From an uncultured Bacteroidales bacterium (GTDB lineage Bacteria; Bacteroidota; Bacteroidia; Bacteroidales; UBA932): 42,862 nucleotides of DNA. The notes beneath the pieces were generated by a model. It did no database searches and was not told the origin of the DNA. It saw only the letters and a list, made by a program, of their open reading frames with translations. Of the stretch, positions 24,778-33,220 are shown one piece after another. The stretch is from positions 1-42,862 of the forward strand of contig ONQC01000020.1 of NCBI GenBank assembly GCA_900319855.1, in the 5' to 3' direction. Each line of letters opens with the position of its first letter. Position 1 is the stretch's first letter. Position numbers and translations under genes: made by a program.

Positions 24778-25317
24778 ATGATCAATACCAGCCCCATCCT
24801 GACGGAAGCACCGGCGGTCTTCAAGACCGACCTGGAGAAAGATATTTACCGCACCCTCTCCGACCTGGACATCCCTTTTATCCGCACCGACTGTGATCCC
24901 TGCCTGACCATGGAGGATTGCGCGGCCATCGATGCGCGCCTGGATGCGCATACGATCAAGACCCTGCTGCTGACCAACCGGCAGCAGACCCAGTATTACC
25001 TGTTTGTCATGCGGGGTGACAAACCTTTCGTTACCAAGGATTTCGGTCGGGCCCTGGGGGTTGCGCGCGTTTCTTTCGCCCCTGCGGAAAAGCTTCTGGA
25101 GATGCTGGGCACGGTCGTCGGGGCGACGACCATCCTGAGCCTGATCCGGGATCCGGAACACAAAATCCGACTCGTCATCGACGAGGATGTCCTGAAGGAT
25201 CCCTGGTTCTGCGGAACCGACGGAACCACGACCTGCTACATGCGTTTCGCGACCCGTGACCTGCTGGAGAAATTCATTCCCCACATCGGTCACCAACCCT
25301 CTTTCATCACGGTATAG
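24778..25317 (+). CDS. Prolyl-tRNA editing protein, ProXp-ala/PrdX type
   Basis: 179-aa free-standing YbaK/INS-type domain. Family members hydrolyse Ala-tRNA(Pro), a mischarging error of prolyl-tRNA synthetase. Visible features: KTLLLTNRQQTQYYLFVMRGDK, then FGRALGVARVSFAPAEKLLEMLGTVVGATTILSL, and the C-terminal GTDGTTTCYMRF. This is the PrdX-like branch rather than YbaK proper. Last gene of the run that starts with the Hdr-like genes; its stop lies 3 bases before a long palindrome. Confidence 0.85.
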   Translation: MINTSPILTEAPAVFKTDLEKDIYRTLSDLDIPFIRTDCDPCLTMEDCAAIDARLDAHTIKTLLLTNRQQTQYYLFVMRGDKPFVTKDFGRALGVARVSFAPAEKLLEMLGTVVGATTILSLIRDPEHKIRLVIDEDVLKDPWFCGTDGTTTCYMRFATRDLLEKFIPHIGHQPSFITV

Positions 25318-25320
25318 TTT

Positions 25321-25496
25321 ATAACAAGAGCCCTCCTGGCTTCGTCTATCCTCCCCACAATGTGGGTCCCCTCCCTTTTAAGACCAAAAGTCTTTTCCTC
25401 CTCTGGTCTCGGAAAAAAGAAAAGATTTCTCTTTTCACTCGACTTTTCGTCGGTTCGGGAGCCAATGTCGACTTAAGCCAGGAGGACTCTTGTTAT
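25321..25496. repeat. 176-bp imperfect palindrome between convergent genes
   Basis: Arms of 22 bp at 25321-25342 and 25475-25496 are complementary at 21 positions. The single mismatch is C-A for plus-strand RNA but G-U for minus-strand RNA. Between the arms are further hairpins: CCCAC/GTGGG (25354-25366), AAGAC/GTCTT (25380-25394), GAAAAGA/TCTTTTC (25419-25436) and CGAC/GTCG (25440-25452). It fills the whole gap between the editing-protein gene and the M49-like gene. It could be a structured RNA, a palindromic mobile repeat or a complex bidirectional terminator. No family recognised. Confidence 0.7.
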
Positions 25497-25507
25497 CGTG
25501 GAAACGA

Positions 25508-27094
25508 TTATTTGAAGCGGATGTCTACCGGAAGTTCTTCCAGGTGCATCTTGCGGACGTCTGCCTTGAGGGCGGTCGTCATCTTGCCATAGTCAGCAGC
25601 GAACTGACGGGCGGCATCGGCGTCGCCGGTTGCCTGGGTCTTCAGGATGAAGGAGGCCAGGTCGGTAACCGCCTGGAAAGTCTGGTCGAAATGGATGGCG
25701 TAGACGCCGGTCTCGTTGTTGCGGACCACTGCGCCCTGCTTGACCAGCCAGTTCCAGATAGCAACATTCGCCAAACCGGTCGGATCTTCAGCGCCGAACC
25801 GGACAGACCGCAAGGTGCTGGCGACGAAGGTGGCCAGGAAGTCATTGCGCTGCAGGACAGTGGAGAAATTGTGCTTGGCATTGAGATCGCAGGCCAGCCA
25901 GACACCCAGGACATCACCCTTCATCTTCTCGAAGAAATCGGACTCGTTGCCCAGGGCATCCGCAACGGTGCCCTTGCCGTTCACGGTCTCCTTGACGCCC
26001 AGTCCGTGGGCCACTTCGCGGAAAGCGATGTTCCACCAGAAAGCTTCGGCATCCAGGTTCTGCTTCTCGACCAGCATCAGGTTGCCGACGGGGAAGACGG
26101 TGCGGTTGAATTTCTCAGTCAATACGTTACGGAACAGGATCGTACGGGTCCCTTTCTCTTCCTGGACCTTCTCATCGGTCGGCAGGTTGATGGCGATTAC
26201 CTTGAAACCGGCGTTGTAATTACCGGCATAGGTGATGGCGTCGCAGGCGAAAATGTTGGAAGCGGCACCGGGGACGAAAGTCTTGTACTCGTCAGCGCAG
26301 GGGAGGGCCTGCTGCAGCTCAGGAAGCATGGCCGTGAACCGGCGGAGCGCCTCGGTGCGCTCCAGGTCTTTCAGCATCACGAAAGCGCCATAGGAGGCTT
26401 TGTTGGCATACAGGTTGTCATCGGTCGTGACGTTCGGGCCGATCACCAGGTCCATTTTGCTGTCATCCATGTCCAGCCAGGCCAGGGAACTTTCATAGTA
26501 GTTGTCGGTCTTCAGACCTTCGATTTTCTTGAGCAGGTATTCCCGGACGCTGGGAACGATGGTCGCATCGGCCGCTGCCTGCAGGTAGTTGCACATGCGC
26601 TCGATGTTGTCCTTGAAAGCCTCATGGTACCAGACGGTCTTGAGAGATCCGTCCTCGGCACGGCGGATGAGGGTATAGTGGCTGTCCTTGTCCGGGTCGT
26701 CAAATGCCGCGAATTCTTCTGCGGTCATATCGGCCGGATAGAGATTCGCACCGGCGGGACGGACGCCGTAACCTTCCACGAACGGCTGGTTGTCAATACG
26801 GTCCCACGGGCCGTAATTGATCATGGCATACGCCTTCTGGCCGGCATCCGGCAGATTCTCCATGAGGGATTTATCCCCGAAATTCTGCTGCCAGTAAATG
26901 TTGTCGGCTTCTTCCGCGGCCAGTTTGTACAGCTCCAGGACCTTCTTTCCGTGGTCGGAAATCCCCTCGGTAAAATGGGTTTCCAGGTTGACCAGGGCAT
27001 AGCTGTCCGCTTTTTTCTGGATCTGGGAAGTATGCTGCTGGTTGCATCCCGCCATGACGGCGAGACAGGCCAGCGCCATGCACATTTTCTTCAT
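25508..27094 (-). CDS. M49-like (DPP III-related) lipoprotein with altered active site
   Basis: 528 aa, lipid-anchored (lipobox VMAGC, C17). The fold-level resemblance is to dipeptidyl peptidase III-related metallopeptidases common in Bacteroidota: FKVIAINLPTDEKV, then FREVAHGLG, GKGTVADALGN and KGDVLGVWLACDL. In active relatives the zinc motif is HExxH; here it is R359-E360-V-A-H363, the first histidine being Arg (codon CGC). The downstream segment that supplies another metal ligand is also atypical (FFEKMKGD). It may be an inactive relative or use a different metal site. Monocistronic, with its own promoter divergent from nadE. Confidence 0.75.
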   Translation of the reverse strand: MKKMCMALACLAVMAGCNQQHTSQIQKKADSYALVNLETHFTEGISDHGKKVLELYKLAAEEADNIYWQQNFGDKSLMENLPDAGQKAYAMINYGPWDRIDNQPFVEGYGVRPAGANLYPADMTAEEFAAFDDPDKDSHYTLIRRAEDGSLKTVWYHEAFKDNIERMCNYLQAAADATIVPSVREYLLKKIEGLKTDNYYESSLAWLDMDDSKMDLVIGPNVTTDDNLYANKASYGAFVMLKDLERTEALRRFTAMLPELQQALPCADEYKTFVPGAASNIFACDAITYAGNYNAGFKVIAINLPTDEKVQEEKGTRTILFRNVLTEKFNRTVFPVGNLMLVEKQNLDAEAFWWNIAFREVAHGLGVKETVNGKGTVADALGNESDFFEKMKGDVLGVWLACDLNAKHNFSTVLQRNDFLATFVASTLRSVRFGAEDPTGLANVAIWNWLVKQGAVVRNNETGVYAIHFDQTFQAVTDLASFILKTQATGDADAARQFAADYGKMTTALKADVRKMHLEELPVDIRFK

Positions 27095-27130
27095 GATATC
27101 TTGCTTAATATAGATTCAAAAAAACACTTG

Positions 27131-27151
27131 CTTTCCATACACTGTGGAAAG
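27131..27151 (-). promoter_or_regulatory. Hairpin at the 5' end of the M49-like mRNA
   Basis: A perfect 7-bp stem (CTTTCCA/TGGAAAG) with a 7-nt loop lies just after the -7 box and would form the very start of the transcript. It may stabilise the 5' end. No T-tract follows directly. Confidence 0.5.
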
Positions 27152-27156
27152 CGGCG

Positions 27157-27164
27157 CAAATTTA
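27157..27164 (-). promoter_or_regulatory. -7 box for the M49-like gene
   Basis: TAAATTTG on the minus strand, fitting TAnnTTTG. A TTGG lies about 20 nt upstream. The leader would be about 55 nt. Confidence 0.5.
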
Positions 27165-27261
27165 GCGTTTTCTTTAGAAAAGACCAATAAAAAAGCGTAT
27201 TCGGAGCCCGGATTTCCTCCCGATTCCTGCTGCGCGTTAGGATATATTCTGGCTTTTTCCG

Positions 27262-27269
27262 TATCTTTG
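27262..27269 (+). promoter_or_regulatory. -7 box for nadE
   Basis: TATCTTTG, 34 nt before the nadE ATG. The -33 region reads TTAG rather than TTTG. Confidence 0.55.
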
Positions 27270-27303
27270 TCTGTTGCAGGAACCAGAATCCCTGCCAATC
27301 GAT

Positions 27304-29340
27304 ATGGAAAACTACGGATTTTTTCGGGTGGCGGCTGCGACACCGAAGGTCAAAGTGGCCGATGTACAGTTTAACATGGCGGAAATCCAGGCCCTGGTCC
27401 ACCGGGCGGAAGCCGATGGCGTGAGTCTGCTGGTCTTTCCTGAACTGGCGGTTACGGGCTATACCTGTGCCGACCTGTTTGGCCAGGACCTGTTGGTCCG
27501 TGCCGCGGAGAAGGCCATCGCTGATTTGGCAGAATGCCTTAGCGGCAAGGCGGTTACGGTTGTCGTCGGAACTCCGGTCCGCTATGCGGGACGCCTGTAC
27601 AATTGCGCCGTTGTCCTGCGCGACGGCCGGATCGCAGGCATTGTTCCGAAGGTTTTCATGCCTACCTATAATGAGTTTTACGAATCTCGCTGGTTCGCCA
27701 GCGGAACGGATTTCCTGGGGGCTTCCGCTGCCCGGATGACCTTCGCGGGCCAGACGGTCACCCTGGCGCCGAACCAGTTGTTTACCATCGGTGAGATGAC
27801 CTTCGCGATTGAAATCTGCGAAGACCTCTGGACCCCGGTTCCGCCGTCTTCCTGGCATGCGGTCGCCGGCGCGCAGGTCCTCGTCAACCTGTCGGCCAGC
27901 AACGAGGTCATTATGAAGCATCTTTACCGTAAGGACCTGGTCGGAAACCAGAGCGCCCGGACGCTTTCGGGTTATATCTATTGTTCCTGCGGTTATGGGG
28001 AATCGACCCAGGACCTGGTATTCGCCGGCTCATCCATGATTTATGAGAATGGGTCCCTGATGGCTGAGAATGAGCGGTTTTCTTTGACGGAAGGCTTGAT
28101 CGAGGCGGATCTTGACATCCAGAAGCTGACGGTTCTCCGGCAAAAGGAAAGCACCTACCGGGCCTATGCTCCGGACGGAACTTCTTCGGCGGAATATGCC
28201 CGGCAGTATGTCCGGACGGATCTCGGGGCGGCCGCTCCGACGGATTTCTCCGGGAGACTGCTCCGCCACGTCGAACCGCATCCCTTCGTACCGGGCGGCG
28301 ATCCGGCAGAAATCGACCGCCGTGCCCGGGAAATCACCTCCATGCAGGTCCTCGGACTGGCAACGCGACTGGCGCATGTCCGGTGCAAGACGGCCGTAAT
28401 CGGCATTTCCGGTGGCTTGGACAGCACGCTGGCGCTGCTCGTGACCTGCCTGGCGTTCGACAAGCTCGGCTGGCCCCGGGAACGGATCATCGGCATCACG
28501 ATGCCGGGCTTCGGGACGACCGACCGTACCTATAACAATGCAATCGATCTCATGCATTCCCTGGGTATCACCCTTCGGGAGATATCCATCGTCCCTTCCG
28601 TGAACCAGCATTTCGCGGACATCGGCCAGGATCCTTCCGTCCACGATGTTACCTACGAGAACTGCCAGGCCCGTGAACGGACCCAGATCCTGATGGATGT
28701 GGCCAACAAGGAAGATGGCATCGTCATCGGAACCGGAGACCTGTCCGAACTGGCCCTGGGCTGGTGCACCTACAATGGCGATCATATGAGCATGTATGGG
28801 GTCAATGCCAGCATTCCGAAGACATTGGTGAAATACCTTGTCAAATGGGCGGCAGAGCATCGTTTCGACGTCCCGGGCAACAACGGACGCAGCGCGAAGG
28901 ATATCCTCCTGGATGTGGTCGATACGCCCATCAGTCCCGAATTGACCCCCGCCGATGAAAAGGGCGAGATCAAGCAGAAAACCGAGGACCTGGTCGGTCC
29001 GTATGAGCTGCACGATTTCTTCCTGTACAACTGTTTCCGGCTGGGGTATGCTCCTTCCAAGATTTATTTCCTGGCCTGCAAGGCCTTCCTGGGAAAGCAG
29101 GGCGATGCCAGCGTGTTCGTCGGGCCGGAAGGGAAGGCGAATGTCTATACGGAGGAGATCCTGCTCAAGTGGCTGAAAAAATTCTACTGGCGATTCTTCA
29201 GCCAGCAGTTCAAGCGATCCTGCATCCCCGACGGGCCGAAGGTGGGCTCCGTTACGCTGAGTCCCCGCGGGGACTGGCGCATGCCATCCGATGCCCAGGT
29301 CGCCTTGTGGATCGCCGACCTGGAAAAGATAGGGGAATAA
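27304..29340 (+). CDS. nadE: Glutamine-dependent NAD+ synthetase
   Basis: 678-aa cytoplasmic enzyme amidating deamido-NAD+ at the last step of NAD synthesis, using glutamine. The N-terminal nitrilase-like glutaminase has the catalytic triad E47 (FPELAV), K117 (PKVFMP) and C173 (EICEDLW). The C-terminal synthetase has the ATP-pyrophosphatase loop SGGLDS (369-374) and GTGDLSELALGWCTY. Length is typical of the long two-domain form. The start MENYGFFRVAAATPKVKVADV was chosen because it aligns with the family and lies behind a -7 box. Confidence 0.95.
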   Translation: MENYGFFRVAAATPKVKVADVQFNMAEIQALVHRAEADGVSLLVFPELAVTGYTCADLFGQDLLVRAAEKAIADLAECLSGKAVTVVVGTPVRYAGRLYNCAVVLRDGRIAGIVPKVFMPTYNEFYESRWFASGTDFLGASAARMTFAGQTVTLAPNQLFTIGEMTFAIEICEDLWTPVPPSSWHAVAGAQVLVNLSASNEVIMKHLYRKDLVGNQSARTLSGYIYCSCGYGESTQDLVFAGSSMIYENGSLMAENERFSLTEGLIEADLDIQKLTVLRQKESTYRAYAPDGTSSAEYARQYVRTDLGAAAPTDFSGRLLRHVEPHPFVPGGDPAEIDRRAREITSMQVLGLATRLAHVRCKTAVIGISGGLDSTLALLVTCLAFDKLGWPRERIIGITMPGFGTTDRTYNNAIDLMHSLGITLREISIVPSVNQHFADIGQDPSVHDVTYENCQARERTQILMDVANKEDGIVIGTGDLSELALGWCTYNGDHMSMYGVNASIPKTLVKYLVKWAAEHRFDVPGNNGRSAKDILLDVVDTPISPELTPADEKGEIKQKTEDLVGPYELHDFFLYNCFRLGYAPSKIYFLACKAFLGKQGDASVFVGPEGKANVYTEEILLKWLKKFYWRFFSQQFKRSCIPDGPKVGSVTLSPRGDWRMPSDAQVALWIADLEKIGE

Positions 29341-29358
29341 ATCCGGCGTAAAATTATT

Positions 29359-29396
29359 TTGATTGCCAGTCTGTTACAGGCTGGCAATCAATTTTT
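29359..29396 (+). terminator. nadE terminator overlapping the end of the PNP gene
   Basis: Perfect 11-bp stem (29359-29369 and 29381-29391) with an 11-nt loop, followed by TTTTT. The loop carries the stop codon of the convergent PNP gene (29374-29376), and the 3' arm encodes its last residues. Confidence 0.85.
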
Positions 29397-30207
29397 CGAA
29401 GATGCTGCTCATCTTGTCAGCGGCCGCGTCGGCGGCAACGACGACGTCGTGTCCGTCATTCATGTAATCCGGCGCATAGTCGTCATGGGCCTCATTGGTG
29501 ATGACGGACATGCCGAAAACGCGGATGCCGCTGTGGCGGGCGACGATGACTTCCGGAATGGTGCTCATGCCGGTCACGTCTCCGCCGATGATGCGGATGT
29601 ACTTGTATTCGGACGGGGTTTCGTAGGTCGGACCCGTGCCGCCGAAGTAGACCCCTTCATGGACGGGGATATCCAGTTCCGCTGCGATATCCTTGGCCTT
29701 GGCGATGAGTTCCAGGTCATAGGGACGGGTCATGTCGGGGAATCGGGGGCCGAAGTCATCCAGGTTCGGCCCGATCAGCGGGTTGGGCAACTGGTTGATA
29801 TGGTCCCGTATGATCATCAGGTCGCCGACATGGTAGTTGAAGTTGACGCCGCCGGCGGCATTGGAGACGAACAGGTATTTGATTCCGATGACTTTCATGA
29901 CGCGGATCGGCAGGGTGACGAGTTCCATGCCGTACCCTTCATAATAGTGGATGCGCCCCTGCATGGCGATGACGGTTTTCCCGCCGACTTCTCCGACGAT
30001 GAAGTTCCCCTTGTGGCCGATGGCCGTAGAGACCGGGAATCCGGGGATGTCCCGGTAGGGAATGGTGACGGGGTTGATGATCTTGTCGGCCAGCCGTCCC
30101 AGTCCGCTTCCCAGGACGATGCCGATGGTTGGATGCAGGTCAAAATCCGACAGGATGCCGTTGATATAGGCAGCAGCCTTGTAAATCCTTTCTGCTCTCG
30201 GGTCCAT
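29374..30207 (-). CDS. punA: Purine-nucleoside phosphorylase (class I, trimeric type)
   Basis: 277-aa cytoplasmic enzyme cleaving inosine or guanosine with phosphate to base and ribose-1-phosphate. The phosphate loop is GSGLG near residue 33. GRIHYYEGY and SNAAGGVN follow, and the purine site segment includes [17 protein letters not shown] and the [10 protein letters not shown] region. Asn in the ITNEA motif is as in 6-oxopurine-specific enzymes. It lies 11 nt downstream of an MTA/SAH deaminase-like gene, which would supply inosine-type substrates. Confidence 0.92.
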   Translation of the reverse strand: MDPRAERIYKAAAYINGILSDFDLHPTIGIVLGSGLGRLADKIINPVTIPYRDIPGFPVSTAIGHKGNFIVGEVGGKTVIAMQGRIHYYEGYGMELVTLPIRVMKVIGIKYLFVSNAAGGVNFNYHVGDLMIIRDHINQLPNPLIGPNLDDFGPRFPDMTRPYDLELIAKAKDIAAELDIPVHEGVYFGGTGPTYETPSEYKYIRIIGGDVTGMSTIPEVIVARHSGIRVFGMSVITNEAHDDYAPDYMNDGHDVVVAADAAADKMSSIFEKLIASL

Positions 30208-30218
30208 GATATATTGTT

Positions 30219-31490
30219 TTAAATAATCTGTTTCAAAACTTTACGGGCTTCTTTCAAAATTTCTTCTTCACCTTCCACCCGGCGTCCCCGCATGACGAAA
30301 CGCCCGCCGGCAATGACGGAATCGATGCAATCGCTGTGGGCGGAGTAGATGAAATTGGCCAGGAAAGAGCCGGGTGACAGGAAGAATGTGCTGTCTGTAT
30401 CTACAATCAGCAGGTCGGCTTCCCGACCTTCTTCCAGGACCCCTGTGTTGATGCCCAGGGCACGGGCTCCGTTGCGCGTGGCGGTATCCAGCAGCTCCTG
30501 CAGCGGCATCGCCTTGGGATCGCGCCGCCAGGCTTTTTGCAACAGCGCCGTCGTCTTCATCGCTTCCAGCATGTCGAGGTTGTTCGAGGAGGCGCACCCG
30601 TCCGTGCCCAGGCAGACGTTGGCACCGGCATCGCGCAATTCTTCGTAATAGAAATGATAGCCGGATGCCAGTTTCAGGTTAGAGTTGATATTGTGGACAC
30701 AGTTGACCTTCCGTTCTCCCAGGATCCGGATGTCTTCCTCGGAAAGCCAGAGGGAATGCGCGGCAACCAGCCGCTCGTCCAGGACGCCCAGTTGGTCCAG
30801 GTATTGGACCGGAGACAGTCCGCCATGGTCTTCCTGGCAGCCCCGGACTTCTTCCTCGGTTTCGCTCAGGTGGATGTGGAGCCGGAGACCGTGATCGCGT
30901 GCGAATTGCGCGGCCCACAGGATCATGGGCTCGCTGACGGAGTAGATGGCGTGGAATGCGATGGCAAACCGGGAAGCATCGTCCCAGCTACGGGATTCCT
31001 CATACAGCCGGATGCATTCTTCCTGCTGGCGGACATTCTCCCAGGGGCCGCTTTTGTCGAGGATGACATAGGAGACAACCGGGCGGATGCCCATTTCAAG
31101 GGCGGCGCGCCGGGCGGCGGGGGAGAACCAGTACTGATCGTTGAAAGTGGTCGTTCCGGTCTTGATCATCTCCAGGGCCGCCACTTTCGAACTCCAGTAG
31201 ACGAACCGCTCATCGATTTTGGATTCGATCCTCCAGATATTCTTGATCCAGTCGCCGAACTCGGTATCTTCCTGGATCCCACGCATCATGGCCATGCCGG
31301 CATGGGTATGCATATTGACGAAACCGGGCAGGGCGGTTTTTCCGGAACAGTCGACGATTTCGGCATCCGCGCCTTGTGCGGACAGGACAACTTCTCCGGC
31401 CGGACAGATTCTGGCGATGAGGCCCCGGTCGATCAGCATATCGCGGACCTGGCCGTCAATGTTGATGTTTTTTAGCAAAATCGTTCCCAT
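30219..31490 (-). CDS. mtaD: 5'-methylthioadenosine/S-adenosylhomocysteine deaminase family amidohydrolase
   Basis: 423 aa, cytoplasmic, metal-dependent amidohydrolase. The HxH motif is H61/H63 ([13 protein letters not shown]). Further ligands lie in [19 protein letters not shown] and [12 protein letters not shown]. This set is typical of the MtaD/SsnA-like branch that deaminates adenosine-type nucleosides. The start [13 protein letters not shown] was chosen over a longer ORF because a full promoter ends 5 bases before it. First gene of an operon with PNP. Substrate could also be adenosine or another N-compound. Confidence 0.85.
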   Translation of the reverse strand: MGTILLKNINIDGQVRDMLIDRGLIARICPAGEVVLSAQGADAEIVDCSGKTALPGFVNMHTHAGMAMMRGIQEDTEFGDWIKNIWRIESKIDERFVYWSSKVAALEMIKTGTTTFNDQYWFSPAARRAALEMGIRPVVSYVILDKSGPWENVRQQEECIRLYEESRSWDDASRFAIAFHAIYSVSEPMILWAAQFARDHGLRLHIHLSETEEEVRGCQEDHGGLSPVQYLDQLGVLDERLVAAHSLWLSEEDIRILGERKVNCVHNINSNLKLASGYHFYYEELRDAGANVCLGTDGCASSNNLDMLEAMKTTALLQKAWRRDPKAMPLQELLDTATRNGARALGINTGVLEEGREADLLIVDTDSTFFLSPGSFLANFIYSAHSDCIDSVIAGGRFVMRGRRVEGEEEILKEARKVLKQII

Positions 31491-31495
31491 GCATA

Positions 31496-31526
31496 CAAAT
31501 ATAAAAAAAAATCCGCCGAGCCCAAA
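31496..31526 (-). promoter_or_regulatory. mtaD promoter nested in the ltaE terminator
   Basis: On the minus strand TTTG (31523-31526), a 19-nt spacer, and TATATTTG (31496-31503): an exact consensus. The -33 box is in the loop of the upstream gene's terminator and the spacer includes its T-tract. The ATG lies 5 nt beyond the -7 box, so the mRNA is probably leaderless. Confidence 0.75.
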
Positions 31527-31537
31527 GACCCGGCGGA
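31503..31537 (-). terminator. Terminator of the DUF3276-gpx-ltaE operon
   Basis: On the minus strand a 7-bp stem (TCCGCCG/CGGCGGA, arms 31531-31537 and 31512-31518) closes a 12-nt loop and is followed by nine Ts. Confidence 0.8.
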
Positions 31538-31557
31538 AAAAAGCGATGCCGTATCGG

Positions 31558-32583
31558 CTAGAGGATTTCGCGGAGCCGTCGCAGGTTTTCTTCCGGCGTG
31601 GCCCAGCTGGTCGCGAACCGGACAACGGTATGATGCGCATCGTATTTCTCCCAGAAGTCGAATCCGACTTGTGACGACAGACGTTTGACGTCTGTGTCGG
31701 AAAGGATGACAAACTGCTGGTTGGTAGGCGATTCCAGGAAGAAGGGAATCCCTTTTTCACGGAGGATCCCTTTCATTTGTTCCGCCATCTCGATGGCGTA
31801 GCGGGCGATTTTCAGGTACAGCCCGTCCGTGAAAAGAACGTCGAACTGGATGCCGAGCAGCCGGCCCTTGGCGAGCAGGGCGCCATGCTGTTTGACCGTC
31901 GTCATGAAATGTGCCGGGGCGTTTCCGCGCGGAAAGACCACGGCCTCTCCGCAAAGGGCGCCGACTTTCGTTCCGCCGATGTAGAATACGTCGCAGAGGG
32001 AAGCCAGCGCAGGCAGGTCGAGGTCCGACTGAAGGCTCTCCAGCCCATACCCAAGCCGAGCCCCGTCGATGAACAGGGGAATCCGGTATTCCCGGCAGAT
32101 GCCATGGATGGCCGACAGTTCGGCTCGGGAGTAGATGGTTCCGTATTCGGTAGGGAAGGAGATGTAGACCATGCCCGGAAAGACCATGTGCTCATGGTTG
32201 GCATCACTGAAGAATGTCGCAAGATAGGACCGGAGTTCCTCCGGATCGATCTTGCCCTGGTGCTCCGGAACCGGCAGGACCTTGTGCCCCGTATACTCGA
32301 CGGCACCGGCTTCGTGTACGCCGATGTGTCCCGTCTTCGCGGCAACGACGCCTTCGTAGTTGCGGAGCAGGGATGCGATGACCGTGGCATTGGTCTGCGT
32401 CCCTCCGACCAGGAAATGGATATCCGCATCGGGGCAGGCGCAAGCCTGGCGGATCTTCTCTTTCGCACGCTGGCAGTAGACATCAGAGCCATACCCGGGA
32501 AGCTGTTCCAGGTTGCTGTCTGTCAAGGCCTTGAGTATGAGGGGATGGGCACCTTCTGCGTAATCGCAGGTAAATGAGAGCAT
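31558..32583 (-). CDS. ltaE: Low-specificity L-threonine aldolase
   Basis: 341-aa PLP enzyme cleaving L-threonine or allo-threonine to glycine and acetaldehyde. Features: LPGYGSDVYCQRAKEKI near the start, FLVGGTQTNATVIASLL, IDGARLGYGL (Asp contacting PLP), and YIGGTKVGALCGEAVVF with the PLP lysine. The last part has HHTVVRFATSWATPEE. Start and length fit the family. It is 3 nt downstream of the peroxidase gene and ends in a strong terminator. Confidence 0.9.
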   Translation of the reverse strand: MLSFTCDYAEGAHPLILKALTDSNLEQLPGYGSDVYCQRAKEKIRQACACPDADIHFLVGGTQTNATVIASLLRNYEGVVAAKTGHIGVHEAGAVEYTGHKVLPVPEHQGKIDPEELRSYLATFFSDANHEHMVFPGMVYISFPTEYGTIYSRAELSAIHGICREYRIPLFIDGARLGYGLESLQSDLDLPALASLCDVFYIGGTKVGALCGEAVVFPRGNAPAHFMTTVKQHGALLAKGRLLGIQFDVLFTDGLYLKIARYAIEMAEQMKGILREKGIPFFLESPTNQQFVILSDTDVKRLSSQVGFDFWEKYDAHHTVVRFATSWATPEENLRRLREIL

Positions 32584-32586
32584 GTG

Positions 32587-33204
32587 CTAGAGCAGTTCCT
32601 TGATTTTTTGTTCGACGGTAAACATCGGGGCGGTCGGTTCGAAACGGGCGACGACGTTGCCCTGACGGTCCAGGAGGAATTTCGTGAAATTCCATTTGAT
32701 GTCCGGTTTCGAGGCGAAGTCCGGATCGTTGCGCTCCATCATGGCCGTCATCATCTTGGCGCGGTCATCCTGCCCGAAGCCTTCGAAACCTTTCTGCTCC
32801 TTGAGCCAGGTAAAGAGCGGCGTGGCGTTGTCGCCGTTGACATCGATCTTGGCAAACTGGGGGAACTGGGTATTGTATTTTCCCGTGCAGAATTCCTTGA
32901 TTTCTTCCGCCGTGCCGGGGGCCTGGCCGCCGAACTGGTTGCAAGGGAAGTCCAGAATTTCCAAACCCTTTTCGTGATACTTTTCGTACATGGCTTCCAA
33001 TTCTTCGTACTGCGGGGTGAAGCCGCAGCGGGTCGCGGTATTGACGACCAGCAGCACCTGGCCCTTGTAGTCGGCCATCGAGGTGGTTGTACCGTCCGCC
33101 TGGAGGATATCAATGGCGTAGACGGGGGATTCTTCAGCCACTTTTTTCTGGCCGCAAGCGCTGAGGGCCATCACGGCCATCAGGGTCAAAAGGATTCGTT
33201 TCAT
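32587..33204 (-). CDS. Glutathione peroxidase-like lipoprotein
   Basis: 205 aa. The signal MKRILLTLMAVMALSAC has a lipobox cysteine at 17, so this is an envelope-anchored form. The thioredoxin-fold domain has the peroxidase signature NTATRCGFTPQY with peroxidatic C60, FPCNQFGGQAPG (Gln of the catalytic set and a second Cys) and KWNFTKFLLDRQG (Trp/Asn). Bacterial members usually take electrons from thioredoxin rather than glutathione. It lies 16 nt behind a DUF3276 gene and 3 nt before ltaE. Confidence 0.9.
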   Translation of the reverse strand: MKRILLTLMAVMALSACGQKKVAEESPVYAIDILQADGTTTSMADYKGQVLLVVNTATRCGFTPQYEELEAMYEKYHEKGLEILDFPCNQFGGQAPGTAEEIKEFCTGKYNTQFPQFAKIDVNGDNATPLFTWLKEQKGFEGFGQDDRAKMMTAMMERNDPDFASKPDIKWNFTKFLLDRQGNVVARFEPTAPMFTVEQKIKELL

Positions 33205-33220
33205 ATACGTATAAAAAAAA

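Noticed and set aside
17616-25317. Genomic island or horizontally acquired block
   Set aside because: No integrase, tRNA, direct repeats or composition change at the edges; promoter style is the same as in neighbouring genes.
25321-25496. Integron attC site
   Set aside because: The palindrome size suits attC, but the ends do not carry the RYYYAAC/GTTRRRY core sites and no integrase or cassette array is present.
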